Below are positions 1 to 8,070 of a stretch of 64,000 nt of DNA, in pieces; the first letter of the stretch is position 1, and every line of letters starts with the position of its first letter. The position numbers and the translations under genes are program-made. Below the pieces are notes generated by a model that made no database searches, was not told the origin of the DNA, and saw only the letters and a program-made list of their open reading frames with translations. The DNA is from Sphingomonas sp. 7/4-4 (GTDB lineage Bacteria > Pseudomonadota > Alphaproteobacteria > Sphingomonadales > Sphingomonadaceae): assembly GCF_027941955.1 (NCBI RefSeq), contig NZ_CP115960.1:3116501-3180500 (forward strand), written 5' to 3'.

Positions 1-2
1 CC

Positions 3-1328
3 GCGCAGCGTCAAGCTCGCCCCGAGCCGCGGCAGAACAGCGTGCGCTATTTCACCGACTGGGCGCTGCCCCAGCTCGAAATGCTGATTGACGAGAGCGA
101 GGCGCCGCTGGAGGTGTGGACCACGCTCGACCTCGACATGCAGCGCGCCGCCGACGAGGCGATCCGCAAGAACGCGCCGGGCAACGCCCAGGGCGCCCTG
201 GTCAGCCTCGACCGCGACGGCTCGGTGCGCGCGATGGTCGGCGGCAAGGACTATGTCGCCTCGATCTACAACCGCGCGACCCAGGCGACGCGCCAGCCGG
301 GATCGGCATTCAAGCTGTTCGTCTATCTCGCCGCGCTCGAGGCGGGGCACAAGCTCGACGACACCGTGGTCGACGAGCCGGTGACGATCAACGGCTGGAG
401 CCCGCGCAACAATTCGGGGCGCAATTCGGGCCCGGTCTCGCTGCGCACCGCCTTCGCCTATTCGCTCAACACGATCGCGGCGAAGCTCGGGCAGGAAGTC
501 GGTTTCGCCACGGTGGCGAGCATGGCGCGGCGCTTCGGCATCACCACGCCGATCAATACCCAGCCGGCGATGGTGCTCGGCACCTCGAACGTGCGGCTGA
601 TCGACATGACCCGCGCCTTCGCCTCGGTGGGGCAGAAGGGCGTGGCGGTCACGCCTTATGGCATCACCCGCGTCACCGCGAACGGCGCGGTCATCTACCA
701 GCACGAAGTCGATACCAGCCATGTGCTGGTCGCGCCCTATGTCGCCGCGCAGATGACCGACCTGCTCCAGACCGCGGTCGCCGCGGGCAGCGGCCGCGCC
801 GCGCAGATCGGCCGCCCGGTCGCGGGCAAGACCGGCACCACCACTTCCAACAAGGATGGCTGGTTCATCGGCTTTTCGAGCGGGCTCACCACCGGCGTGT
901 GGATGGGCCGCGACGATGCCAAGGTCGTCCCCGGGCTGCAGGGCGGCACCGCGCCTGCGCGCGCCTTTGCCGCGTTCATGACCAAGGCTGTGGCGAAGCG
1001 CCCGGTCGAGCAGTTCGAAACGCAGGTCACCTTGCCCGAATGGCAGCTCGAGCCCGAGGACAATGCCTATTACACGCCTGACAACGGCATGTTCGTCGAC
1101 GAGGACGGCAATCCGCTGCCCGTCGACCAGCAGCCGCGCAGCGACGGCACCGAGGAGCAGACGGCCCCCGACGAACGGCTGGATCAGGACTGGATCGACC
1201 GGATGACCGGAGGCGCCCCACCGGCGCCGTCGGGACCGACTCGCACCCAGCCGCCACCCCGCGACGATCGCCGCCAGCCGCAACCGGCCGAACGGGTACC
1301 GCCGCGCGACAATCCGGACGGATTCTGA
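3..1328 (+). CDS. Penicillin-binding protein 1A-type peptidoglycan synthase, C-terminal part (cut by window edge)
   Basis: Class A PBP that cross-links peptidoglycan in the periplasm. The reading frame is already open at base 3, so the cytoplasmic tail, membrane anchor and glycosyltransferase domain lie before the window. The visible 441 residues are the transpeptidase domain and a tail. The serine box SAFK is coded near base 303, SLN near 461 and KTG near 829; together they are the penicillin-binding active site. The last ~90 residues are rich in Pro, Asp and Gln and probably disordered. The GTG at 42 is only the first possible start inside the fragment, not the true start. A hairpin at 1334-1363 ends the unit. 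The family is certain; the mrcA/ponA label is not, because the N-terminus is missing. Confidence 0.9.
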   Translation, partial: AQRQARPEPRQNSVRYFTDWALPQLEMLIDESEAPLEVWTTLDLDMQRAADEAIRKNAPGNAQGALVSLDRDGSVRAMVGGKDYVASIYNRATQATRQPGSAFKLFVYLAALEAGHKLDDTVVDEPVTINGWSPRNNSGRNSGPVSLRTAFAYSLNTIAAKLGQEVGFATVASMARRFGITTPINTQPAMVLGTSNVRLIDMTRAFASVGQKGVAVTPYGITRVTANGAVIYQHEVDTSHVLVAPYVAAQMTDLLQTAVAAGSGRAAQIGRPVAGKTGTTTSNKDGWFIGFSSGLTTGVWMGRDDAKVVPGLQGGTAPARAFAAFMTKAVAKRPVEQFETQVTLPEWQLEPEDNAYYTPDNGMFVDEDGNPLPVDQQPRSDGTEEQTAPDERLDQDWIDRMTGGAPPAPSGPTRTQPPPRDDRRQPQPAERVPPRDNPDGF

Positions 1329-1333
1329 GGTTA

Positions 1334-1363
1334 AAATCCTCCCTCGCGCAGCGGGGAGGATTT
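1334..1363. terminator. Bidirectional stem-loop terminator candidate
   Basis: A 10-bp perfect stem (1334-1343 with 1354-1363) closes a 10-base loop between the convergent PBP and metalloprotease genes. The outer end of each arm is A/T, giving short T runs on both strands. Confidence 0.5.
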
Positions 1364-1377
1364 GCTTATCAGCCTGT

Positions 1378-2061
1378 TTAAGCTGGTAGCCCCTGGCGCC
1401 CCACCCAGTGCAAGGACGAGCCGTTGCGGCGGAGCCATTCGCGGGCAGGGCCAGGATCGGCTTCGTAGAGTTCGGCGACCAGCCGGTGGAAGACCGGCGA
1501 ATGATTCATGTGGATGCGGTGCGCGACTTCGTGCGCGACGGTCGCGCGGCGGACGAAATCGGGCGCGAGAATCAGCCGCCAGCTGTAGCGGATCGCGCCC
1601 GACGAGGCGCAGCTTCCCCAGCGGCCGCGCGGATCCCCCACCGACACGCGCGTGACGATAACGCCTGCCCGCGCGGCATATTCGGCGGTCTCGGCGCTGA
1701 GCACGCGCAGCGCTTCGGCGCGCAGCCAGCGCTCGACGCGGCGCTCGAGCCCCTCACGCGGACCGCCGCAGATCAACCGGTCGCTCTCCAGCTTCGGAGT
1801 GCGCGGCGCAGAGGGTGCGGAGACGATCTCGATCTCGCGGCCGGCCAGCGGAAAATACGCGCCCGGCGCCAGCGGCCGCATTTCGGGAAGCCGCGCCTGC
1901 TGAGCGGCGATCCACCCGCTCTGCGCCTCGGCCCAGGCGAGCCCCTTCTTGAGCGACGCCCGCGGCGGCAGCGTCAGCCGGATCCGTCCGTCGCGCGGAT
2001 CGACCGCCAGCCGCATGCAGCGCGCCCGCGCGTGTCGGACGACTTCGATTCCACCGCTCAA
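1378..2061 (-). CDS. YgjP-like (DUF45/WLM) zinc metallopeptidase
   Basis: About 227 residues of the YgjP/SprT-like family, cytoplasmic proteins with a predicted zinc protease fold. The C-terminal half has an RGRWGSC motif, then HEVAHRIHMNHS, which supplies the HExxH-type pair and a third histidine for the metal. The start is TTG at 2061, overlapping the TGA of the upstream UPF0260 gene, so the two are probably translationally coupled. The physiological substrate of the family is unknown. The 3' end faces the PBP gene across a terminator hairpin. Confidence 0.85.
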   Translation of the reverse strand: MSGGIEVVRHARARCMRLAVDPRDGRIRLTLPPRASLKKGLAWAEAQSGWIAAQQARLPEMRPLAPGAYFPLAGREIEIVSAPSAPRTPKLESDRLICGGPREGLERRVERWLRAEALRVLSAETAEYAARAGVIVTRVSVGDPRGRWGSCASSGAIRYSWRLILAPDFVRRATVAHEVAHRIHMNHSPVFHRLVAELYEADPGPAREWLRRNGSSLHWVGRQGLPA

Positions 2062-2492
2062 AGCTCGCGGTCCACCAGATGGTGCTCGAAATCCCCGGCA
2101 TCGTCCTCGGAGATCGTCCAGCCGCGCGTCGACTGGCCGGCCGCGTGCACTGCCTCAGGGTCGCCGCACACCAGATAATGCCATTCGGGCAATTGCTCGC
2201 CCGCGGCGCGCAGCCGATAGGCGCAGGTCGAGGGCAGCCATTCGATGCCGGCGACGTTGTTGGCGTTCAGCCGCACGCATTCGCTGACATAAGCGTGGCG
2301 GTGGCGATAATCGCTGCACCGCCCCATCCGGCGATCGAGCAGCCGGCAGGCGACATTGGTCGCGTGCAGCTCGCCGGTCTCCTCGTCTTCGAGCTTGTGG
2401 ACGCAGCATTTGCCGCAACCGTCGCACAAAGCCTCCCACTGGGCGCGATCGAGCTTCGCGAGAGGCACATCTTCCCAGAAGCGCGCGCTCAT
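2058..2492 (-). CDS. YcgN-like UPF0260 / YkgJ-type cysteine-cluster protein
   Basis: A 144-residue protein with the cluster CDGCGKCC at residues ~23-30 and several later cysteines, the pattern of the YkgJ/YcgN family thought to bind zinc or an iron-sulphur centre. Its function is not established. The ATG at 2492 overlaps the SCO1 stop (ATGA) and its own stop overlaps the metalloprotease start, so SCO1, this gene and the protease form one tightly packed minus-strand unit. A longer in-frame ORF runs upstream, but it covers the SCO1 gene in another frame and is not real. Confidence 0.85.
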   Translation of the reverse strand: MSARFWEDVPLAKLDRAQWEALCDGCGKCCVHKLEDEETGELHATNVACRLLDRRMGRCSDYRHRHAYVSECVRLNANNVAGIEWLPSTCAYRLRAAGEQLPEWHYLVCGDPEAVHAAGQSTRGWTISEDDAGDFEHHLVDREL

Positions 2493-3091
2493 CGGACCCA
2501 GTGCTTCACTTGCCCGGCAATCGCCTGCCCGTCCTTGTCGATCGGCAGCGACGTGATCGGCTCGCCCTTCGGCCCCATCAGGAAGGCGACGGCGAGGTGA
2601 TCGACCATATAGCCGCCGCCGGGCCCGGGCGGCTGCTTCTTGAAATAGACGGCATAGCTCTTGGCGACCGCCGCGATCGCCTGCGGGCTGCCGGTGAGGC
2701 CGACGATCCCTGGGTGGAAGTTCGCTACGAACTGCTTGACCGCAGCCGGCGTGTCGCGCTCGGGATCGACGGTGATGAAGATCGGCACGACCTTGGCAGC
2801 GACGCGCGGGGCTTCCTTGTCGAGGATCTTCATTGCCTGGCCGATCTTGGCCATGTCGGTCGGGCAGACGTCGGGGCAATAGGTGTAGCCGAAATAGACG
2901 ATGCGATATCGGCCGGCGAAATCGCTGTCGCGCACCGTCTTGCCATTCTGGTCGATGAGCGTGAACGGCCCGCCGATCCGCGCGCCGGCGAGCGGCGGCT
3001 CCTCGGGCTTGGCGGTACCGCAGCCGGCAAGCGGGATCGCGCAGAGCAAAGCGAGGGCTGGAAACATCCTGTACATGGCGCCGCCAGCCAT
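2489..3091 (-). CDS. SCO1/SenC/PrrC family copper chaperone lipoprotein
   Basis: A 200-residue thioredoxin-fold protein of the SCO family, which delivers copper to the CuA site of cytochrome c oxidase or handles thiol redox at the membrane. The N-terminus is a lipoprotein signal ending in a LAGC-type lipobox near residue 24. The copper motif CPDVCP lies near residue 71, and the partner histidine is in MVDH near residue 162. Start choice is open: ATGs also occur 5 and 8 codons further in. It is the first gene of a minus-strand operon with UPF0260 and YgjP and is divergent from the ankyrin gene. No oxidase genes lie nearby. Confidence 0.9.
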   Translation of the reverse strand: MAGGAMYRMFPALALLCAIPLAGCGTAKPEEPPLAGARIGGPFTLIDQNGKTVRDSDFAGRYRIVYFGYTYCPDVCPTDMAKIGQAMKILDKEAPRVAAKVVPIFITVDPERDTPAAVKQFVANFHPGIVGLTGSPQAIAAVAKSYAVYFKKQPPGPGGGYMVDHLAVAFLMGPKGEPITSLPIDKDGQAIAGQVKHWVR

Positions 3092-3147
3092 GATCTGTTA
3101 GTCGAGCGCTTGCAAGAACGGGGTTCAGTGAGGGGTTCAGCCGCATC

Positions 3148-3756
3148 ATGGGTTTTCGTGTGTTCCGCGTAGCCGCCGTCGCCGCATTGGCGCTCACTGC
3201 GGTCCCTGCCGTCGCGCAGCAGTTTTCGGACGGCTATGAATTCCTCAAGGCCATCCGGGATGCGGATGGGCCCAAGGTCAACAAGTTCCTGCTCGATCGC
3301 TCGCTGCGCATCGTCAACACCAAGGAGCGTGGCAGCGGCGAGGGTGCACTGCACATCGTCGCCAAGCGCTCGGATGCGCTCTATCTGCGCGCATTGCTCC
3401 AGGCCGACGACGTCAACCCCAATCTCCAAGACGCCCGCGGCAACACTGCATTGATCTTCGCGATCGAGCAGAATTGGAGCGAGGGCGTCGGGATCCTCAT
3501 CAAGTACCGCGCCAATGTGAACCTCGCCAACAGCGCCGGCGAGACACCGCTGATCCGCGCGGTGCAGATGCACAATGCCGATATCGTCCGCCAGCTGCTC
3601 GACGCCAAGGCCGATCCCGATCGCGCCGATTATGGCAGCGGCAAATCGGCACGCGATTATGCACGTGAAAACACGCGCTACCCCAACATCGCCAAGTTGC
3701 TCGCCGATGCGCCAAAGGCAGGGGCGAAGGCCGCCGGATCCGGCCCCAAGCTCTAG
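3148..3756 (+). CDS. Secreted ankyrin-repeat protein
   Basis: A 202-residue protein with a Sec signal peptide (cleavage after AVAQ, about residue 24) followed by four or so ankyrin repeats over residues ~35-185. The repeats show the usual G-TAL/TPL pattern (for example GNTALIFAI and GETPLIRAV). The tail is Ala/Gly/Lys rich. It is probably a periplasmic protein-binding module; the partner is unknown. It stands alone on the plus strand, ending 4 bases before the convergent mmcB. Confidence 0.85.
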   Translation: MGFRVFRVAAVAALALTAVPAVAQQFSDGYEFLKAIRDADGPKVNKFLLDRSLRIVNTKERGSGEGALHIVAKRSDALYLRALLQADDVNPNLQDARGNTALIFAIEQNWSEGVGILIKYRANVNLANSAGETPLIRAVQMHNADIVRQLLDAKADPDRADYGSGKSARDYARENTRYPNIAKLLADAPKAGAKAAGSGPKL

Positions 3757-3760
3757 GCGA

Positions 3761-4225
3761 TCAGAAGACCTGCTCGGCCTCGGGATCGAGCAGGTGGATC
3801 ACGCGGCGCGCCGAACGGCGCGCGAAGGCCAGCGTGCATTTCTTGCGCGTCGGGCTGGCGAGCGGCACCGTGGCCGCCTCACGCACCACCGCCGCATCAT
3901 AGCGATCGGCGACGATCAACCCCGCGCGCTGGGGCAGGAACCCCTCCTGCTCGAACGGCCGCAGGTCGAACCCCGTCGGCACCGCCCAGAAGAAGCGATC
4001 GCAATGCGCGAGATAGTCGGTCCATTTGCCGTCGCCGAGCAGATCGGCACGCGACACCTTGATCTCGACGATCAGGATGTTGCCGCGCGCATCGAGCGCC
4101 ATCAGATCGGCGCGGCGGCCGCCGTCGAGCGGGACTTCGGCGATCGCGACGCAATCGTGGCGAAGCAGCATCCGCGTCACGCCGCGGGCGACTTCGCTCG
4201 CCACCAGGGGAGCATCGGATGGCAA
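3761..4225 (-). CDS. mmcB: MmcB family DNA repair protein
   Basis: About 154 residues of the MmcB/DUF1052 family, a PD-(D/E)xK nuclease-fold protein linked to mitomycin C damage tolerance in Caulobacter. The nuclease core is visible as RADLMALD followed by VEIKVSRADLLGDGKW. The frame is open to a stop at 4262, but the first possible start is TTG at 4225; GTG at 4204 is the alternative. The TTG lies directly beside a strong hairpin (4226-4253) that looks like the sleB terminator, so this start region is structurally unusual. Confidence 0.85.
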   Translation of the reverse strand: MPSDAPLVASEVARGVTRMLLRHDCVAIAEVPLDGGRRADLMALDARGNILIVEIKVSRADLLGDGKWTDYLAHCDRFFWAVPTGFDLRPFEQEGFLPQRAGLIVADRYDAAVVREAATVPLASPTRKKCTLAFARRSARRVIHLLDPEAEQVF

Positions 4226-4253
4226 AACAGCCGGGAGGTCATCCCCGGCTGTT
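4226..4253 (-). terminator. Intrinsic terminator of the SleB gene, overlapping the mmcB leader
   Basis: Perfect 10-bp inverted repeat AACAGCCGGG / CCCGGCTGTT (4226-4235 with 4244-4253) and an 8-base loop. On the minus strand the second arm runs into TTTTG, as in a Rho-independent terminator, 39 bases after the SleB stop. It also forms the 5' flank of mmcB. Confidence 0.7.
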
Positions 4254-4291
4254 AGAACATTTCACGAACGCGGGAAAGTCCCGCGCCGAAA

Positions 4292-4938
4292 TCAGCGATA
4301 GAAAATGTGATTGCCGACCGTGGCGACGCGCGCGCGCGCCCAGCTCGGCTTCACATAGCGCGCGTGAAAATAGAGCGCGTTCTCGGCCGGGCTGTCCCAC
4401 AGATCCTGCTGCGCGACCTTGGCGACGCCGAGCGCCTTGCGCCACTGGGCGTTCGCCGGCGGAGTCGGCATCTTGCCGCCACGCACGAACGAGAACTGGC
4501 CGCGCTGGGTGATCACCGAGCAGATCGACTTAGGGAAGCGGCCCGATTTGGTGCGGTTGATGATGACGTCGGCAACGGCGAGCTGGCCCGCGAGCGGCTC
4601 GCTCTTCGCCTCGTAATAGACACCGACCGCAAGGCAGTTGAGCTCGGCATCGGCGCCGGCGCCACCCTCATGCGCGGCAACCGCGGCGGAGAGAGACGCG
4701 AAATCCTGATCTTCCTTGAGCGCCGCCTCGGGGAGGGGCTGCACGATCTCGCCGTCCTGCTTCAGAACCGGCTGCGCCACGATCGTCGGCGCGGGAACAA
4801 CGTGGTGTTCCTGAGTGTTGACTGCCTGAACCGGAGCCTCCTGGCTCACCATGTTCGCGTCAAGCGTGGCTGCATTCGCAAGTGCGCCAGCGCAAAAGTC
4901 ACAGCCGCGAAAGTCGCGGCGCGTGGCATGAACTTCAT
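4292..4938 (-). CDS. SleB-like cell wall hydrolase (one frameshift near 4886)
   Basis: A secreted peptidoglycan hydrolase of the SleB/Hydrolase_2 family. The catalytic domain covers the C-terminal ~115 residues, with LAVGVYYEAKSE (catalytic Glu) and a conserved end NALYFHARYVKPSW. The annotated frame from 4948 gives a meaningless N-terminus. An ATG at 4938 in the next frame opens a good signal peptide (MKFMPRAATFAAV). Restoring one base near 4884-4888 joins them into a signal ending ALAALANA. I therefore choose 4938 and call a single-base deletion. A linker rich in Val, Gln and Pro separates the signal and the domain. Terminator at 4226-4253. Confidence 0.85.
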
Positions 4939-5090
4939 TATGCTTCAATATTATGCGGTTGGCGCGCGACAGACCGTCAACAAACCTGGTCTGCCGGGCT
5001 TCCCCCGACTGCGTAACCGCCCGGTCTCACACCCCGATCGGCACAACGCTATGGAACGTCTGCCGCCTTTCCCCGCGCGGGCGTGCAATG

Positions 5091-5428
5091 TCAATCAATG
5101 TTAAACGTTTCAGCGGCGAAGCGTTCGGCGTCTGCGATATCCAGTTCGATCACCCATAGATCCGGGTCGGAACCGCGGCGGCGCTGCCAATAGGCCGCGA
5201 CCTCCTGCTCATCGGTGGATTCACGCGGGCCGGACGCGATCAGCGCCGGGACACCCTTTGGACCAATTCCGCGCTCGAAGAAGCGTGGATTTGTGCCTTT
5301 TGGTACGTCAGGACGAGGATACCGCCTGCGGTCGGGTCACCTTTGGCGAGTATCATCGCCGATCCGCCCGCCTGATCCACGCGTCTCCTCAGCGCACTCA
5401 CCAGCGTCGCGCTGGTCAGCCGCGTCAT
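5091..5428 (-). CDS. DUF1491 family protein (one frameshift near 5306)
   Basis: Small DUF1491 protein of unknown function, characteristic of sphingomonads and relatives. The N-terminal half starts at ATG 5428 (MTRLTSATLVSAL) and falls out of frame after GGILVLT. The rest is in another frame: VPKGTNPRFFERGIGP, then QRRRGSDPDLWVIELDI and AERFAAETFNID, ending at TGA 5091. One missing base near 5305-5307 restores a protein of about 112 residues, normal for the family. The start overlaps the TGA of the thioesterase gene by one base (TGATG), so it sits at the end of the ptsN-thioesterase-DUF1491 operon. Confidence 0.8.
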
Positions 5429-5901
5429 CACGCGGTCCGATAGCCGGGGAGCGAGGCGAGCGGAATCCGCGAGCGCATGAAGGTGCCGGTGCCACGCGCC
5501 GCCTCCTCGCCGCTCGCGTCGATCAGCCGCGCCTCGGCGACGAACACCCGGCGCTGTCCGCTCACCCAGCGCCCCTCGGCGATCACCGGGCCTTCGCCCA
5601 AGGGCTTGGTGAAGAGCAGGTTGAATGCAGTGGTGAGCAGGAAGCGATCGGTGACGAGGCTGTTCGCGGCATAGAAAGCGGCATCGTCGAGCATCTTGAA
5701 ATAGCTCGTGCCGTGCGCGGCGCCGGCGGCGTGGAAATAGCGCGAATCGATATGGAACCGGATCCGGGCGACTCCGCCCTCGGCGATTTCGAGCGCCGAT
5801 TCGAACAGCCGGTTGATCGGCGCGGCGGCATAGAGCGATTCGAGCGCGCGGAAATGCGCCTCGGCGCCCCGTGGCTGAGGGCGAGGTTCAGGCGGCGTCA
5901 C
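5428..5901 (-). CDS. PaaI/hotdog-fold thioesterase family protein
   Basis: About 157 residues with a hotdog thioesterase fold; the family hydrolyses acyl-CoA thioesters. The recognisable core is HFRALESLYAAAPIN, then the helix with TSYFKMLDDAAFYAAN, where the Asp is the likely catalytic residue, and the strand WVSGQRRVFVAEA. I choose the GTG at 5901 because it gives the usual N-terminus and overlaps the ptsN stop by 14 bases. Longer in-frame extensions cover ptsN and are not coding. The substrate cannot be inferred. Confidence 0.8.
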   Translation of the reverse strand: MTPPEPRPQPRGAEAHFRALESLYAAAPINRLFESALEIAEGGVARIRFHIDSRYFHAAGAAHGTSYFKMLDDAAFYAANSLVTDRFLLTTAFNLLFTKPLGEGPVIAEGRWVSGQRRVFVAEARLIDASGEEAARGTGTFMRSRIPLASLPGYRTA

Positions 5902-6358
5902 GCGTCTCCACGCCGACGAGCAATGCGAACAGCGCGTCATCCGAGCCCGCGCCGCGCAACTTGGCGGCGAAATTGCGGTCGCGAAGTTTCCGCGACACGC
6001 AGGCGAGTGCCTTGAGATGCTCGGCACCCGCGCCCGTCGGCGAGAGCAGCATGAACACCAGATCGACCGGCAGATCGTCGATCGCGGCGAAGTCGATCGG
6101 CTGGTTGAGCCGCACGAACACGCCCGCGACATGCCTGATCCCGTCCAATTTGCCGTGCGGAATCGCGATTCCACCGCCGAAACCGGTCGAGCCGAGCTTC
6201 TCGCGTTCGCCCAGCCGCTCGGTCACCAGCTTGGCGTCGACGCCGTAAGCGCGCGCCGCGGCGGCGCCGAGCTGCTGGAACAATGTCTTCTTGTTTGCAG
6301 CGCCCAGGCCGGCAAGCACTGCCTCGGGCGTCAGCAAATCGCTGAGTTCGGTGGTCAT
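5888..6358 (-). CDS. ptsN: PTS IIA-Ntr component PtsN
   Basis: A 156-residue EIIA domain of the nitrogen-type phosphotransferase system, which relays phosphate as a regulator rather than transporting sugar. The phosphorylated histidine is in GIAIPHGK (~residue 66). Later blocks (QPIDFAAIDDLPVDLVFMLLSP) match the family. Start ATG 6358. In many proteobacteria ptsN lies next to hpf. Here hpf is upstream on the same strand but separated by an unusual 368-bp structured spacer, and rpoN is not adjacent. Confidence 0.92.
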   Translation of the reverse strand: MTTELSDLLTPEAVLAGLGAANKKTLFQQLGAAAARAYGVDAKLVTERLGEREKLGSTGFGGGIAIPHGKLDGIRHVAGVFVRLNQPIDFAAIDDLPVDLVFMLLSPTGAGAEHLKALACVSRKLRDRNFAAKLRGAGSDDALFALLVGVETRDAA

Positions 6359-6399
6359 CGGTTGTCCAAATGCGTCCGCCCCCGGGCGGGCTCTCCTTT

Positions 6400-6727
6400 A
6401 GGCCTCGTATTCCCTGCCCGCAACGGCCGGGATCGTCCGGAGACGATGGTCAGGCCGCCATGTCCCCGGACATGGCTGAAGCTGCCGGGGGCAGCTTCAC
6501 CTGACCATCTGGCAAGGAGCTCGCGCAGCGCGGGCTGGTGGGCCCGTGCAAGCGGGCTGACGCAGTCCAGCGTTCGTCTCCGGGCGACCGCGAAGCGGCG
6601 GGCGGCTTTCGGCGCACAGCCACGTCATTCGTCGGTCACGATGACACCGCATCGCTCCCTCCTCATTCCTCCCTGTGCGCCGAAATTCGCTCCGTCACGG
6701 CCATTGCGGGCAGGGAATACGAGGCCT
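6400..6727. repeat. Long inverted-repeat, multi-hairpin element between hpf and ptsN
   Basis: The outer arms 6400-6428 and 6699-6727 are 29 bp with one mismatch. Inside lie a three-way arrangement (6445-6454 with 6500-6509 enclosing perfect hairpins 6458-6475 and 6478-6498), a 13-bp arm pair (6607-6619 with 6673-6685), and smaller hairpins such as CCGCGAAGCGG. There is no credible ORF. The right arm ends on the last base of the hpf stop codon. The element could be a structured RNA, a large mRNA leader or 3' structure, or a small non-autonomous mobile element; I cannot decide which. It accounts for nearly all of the 368 bases between the two genes. Confidence 0.7.
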
Positions 6728-7314
6728 CAGGCCTGAGTGCGGTTCGGCTCAACCCAGCCGATCGTCCCGTCGCCGCGGCGATAGACCATGTTGTGGGTTC
6801 CGGTCGCGGTGTTGCGGAACAGCAATGCGTTGGTGTGCCGCAGGTCGAGCATCATCACTGCGTCGGAAACCGTCGCCTCGGGCACGTCGACGCGCGTCTC
6901 GGCGATGATCAGCGGGGCTTCGGAGGGCTCCTCCTCGGGAGCCGGCTCTTCGAACAACGTGTAGCCGGCATTGTCGTAGGCGCCGTTCTCGGCGAACGCA
7001 TTGACGGTGCCGTTCTGCCGGTCCTTGAGCCGGCGAGTATAGCGGCGGAGCTGCTTGTCGATGCGATCGGCGGCGCCGTCGAACGCGCCATTGGCCTCCA
7101 TCCCCGAATTCGAGGATTTGAGCACCAGCCCCTGCATTACGTGCATGACGATGTCGCACGTGAAGCCATTGTCGTGCGGCCCCTTGCCGAACGTGGCCTG
7201 CGACGAGATGGCGCGAGAGAAATATTTGTCGGCGATACCCTGGAGTCGTTCGGTGACCAGCGTCTTGAGCGCTGCGCCGGTTTCGACCTGATGGCCAGAG
7301 ACTCGGATATCCAT
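6727..7314 (-). CDS. hpf: Ribosome hibernation-promoting factor, long form
   Basis: A 195-residue long-type HPF that dimerises ribosomes into inactive 100S particles in stationary phase. Residues ~1-100 are the RaiA/YfiA-like domain (MDIRVSGHQVETGAAL). An acidic linker rich in Glu and Pro follows. Residues ~135-195 form the dimerisation domain (EATVSDAVMMLDL, then NMVYRRGDGTIGWVEP). Start ATG 7314. It heads the minus-strand unit toward ptsN, with 57 bases to the dnaQ gene upstream. Confidence 0.93.
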   Translation of the reverse strand: MDIRVSGHQVETGAALKTLVTERLQGIADKYFSRAISSQATFGKGPHDNGFTCDIVMHVMQGLVLKSSNSGMEANGAFDGAADRIDKQLRRYTRRLKDRQNGTVNAFAENGAYDNAGYTLFEEPAPEEEPSEAPLIIAETRVDVPEATVSDAVMMLDLRHTNALLFRNTATGTHNMVYRRGDGTIGWVEPNRTQA

Positions 7315-7371
7315 GACATTACCTCCGCTTCAAAATGAGGTCGCTCCGACACGCGTATCGGCCGAACCCGG

Positions 7372-8064
7372 TCAACCGGATGCCGCCGATACCCAGAGCG
7401 GGTCCTCCAACTTCTGGACAAAGGCTGCGTGGCGCTCAAGTTCCACGGCCGATGGCGCAAAATGCCGGGCAGGTCGCACATGGACCCGGTTGGCGGCCTC
7501 GGCGGGCGTCTCGCGCATCACCGGCGCGTCGACCGCGAGGCCCAAAGTGATCTGCCGCCCGCCAGTCAGCTCGACATAGACCTGTGCCAGCAGCTGTGCG
7601 TCGAGCAATGCGCCGTGGAGCGTGCGCGCGCTGAGGTCGATTCCGTAGCGCGTGCACAGGGCGTCGAGCGTGTGCTTGGCGCCGGGATGCTTGACCCGCG
7701 CGATCGCGAGTGTGTCGACCATCCGGCCGTGATCGATCAGCGGACGCCCGCAGCGGCTGAGCTCTCCGTTCAGGAACGAGAAGTCGAACCCCGCATTATG
7801 CGCAACCAGTGGGCAATCGCCGAGAAATTCGATGAGGTCCTCGACCACATCATGGAAAAGCGGCTTGTCCGAAAGGAAGCGCGCGCTCAGCCCGTGGACG
7901 CGTTCGGCCTCTGGCGGCATGTCGCGCTGGGGGTTGATATAATGGTGCAGATGGCGGCCCGTGGGGACCCGGTTGACCAATTCGATGCAGCCGATCTCGA
8001 CCAGCCGGTCTCCGCCCGCGAAGCTGAGCCCCGTCGTTTCGGTATCGAACACGATTTCGCGCAT
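7372..8064 (-). CDS. dnaQ: DNA polymerase III epsilon subunit (3'-5' proofreading exonuclease)
   Basis: A 230-residue DnaQ. The exonuclease motifs are visible: ExoI FDTETTG at residues 5-11, ExoII in VAHNAGFDFSFLN (~residue 90), and ExoIII in HGALLDAQLLAQVY (~150-163). The C-terminal ~60 residues are the segment that binds the alpha subunit. It lies at the distal end of the leftward origin-proximal run, 6 bases after coaE. Confidence 0.95.
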   Translation of the reverse strand: MREIVFDTETTGLSFAGGDRLVEIGCIELVNRVPTGRHLHHYINPQRDMPPEAERVHGLSARFLSDKPLFHDVVEDLIEFLGDCPLVAHNAGFDFSFLNGELSRCGRPLIDHGRMVDTLAIARVKHPGAKHTLDALCTRYGIDLSARTLHGALLDAQLLAQVYVELTGGRQITLGLAVDAPVMRETPAEAANRVHVRPARHFAPSAVELERHAAFVQKLEDPLWVSAASG

Positions 8065-8070
8065 TCCGCC

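Noticed and set aside
6359-6727. RNase P RNA, SRP RNA or tmRNA in the hpf-ptsN gap
   Set aside because: The conserved RNase P core (GAGGAAAGTCC), SRP tetraloop and tmRNA tRNA-like ends are absent; only generic hairpins support an RNA.
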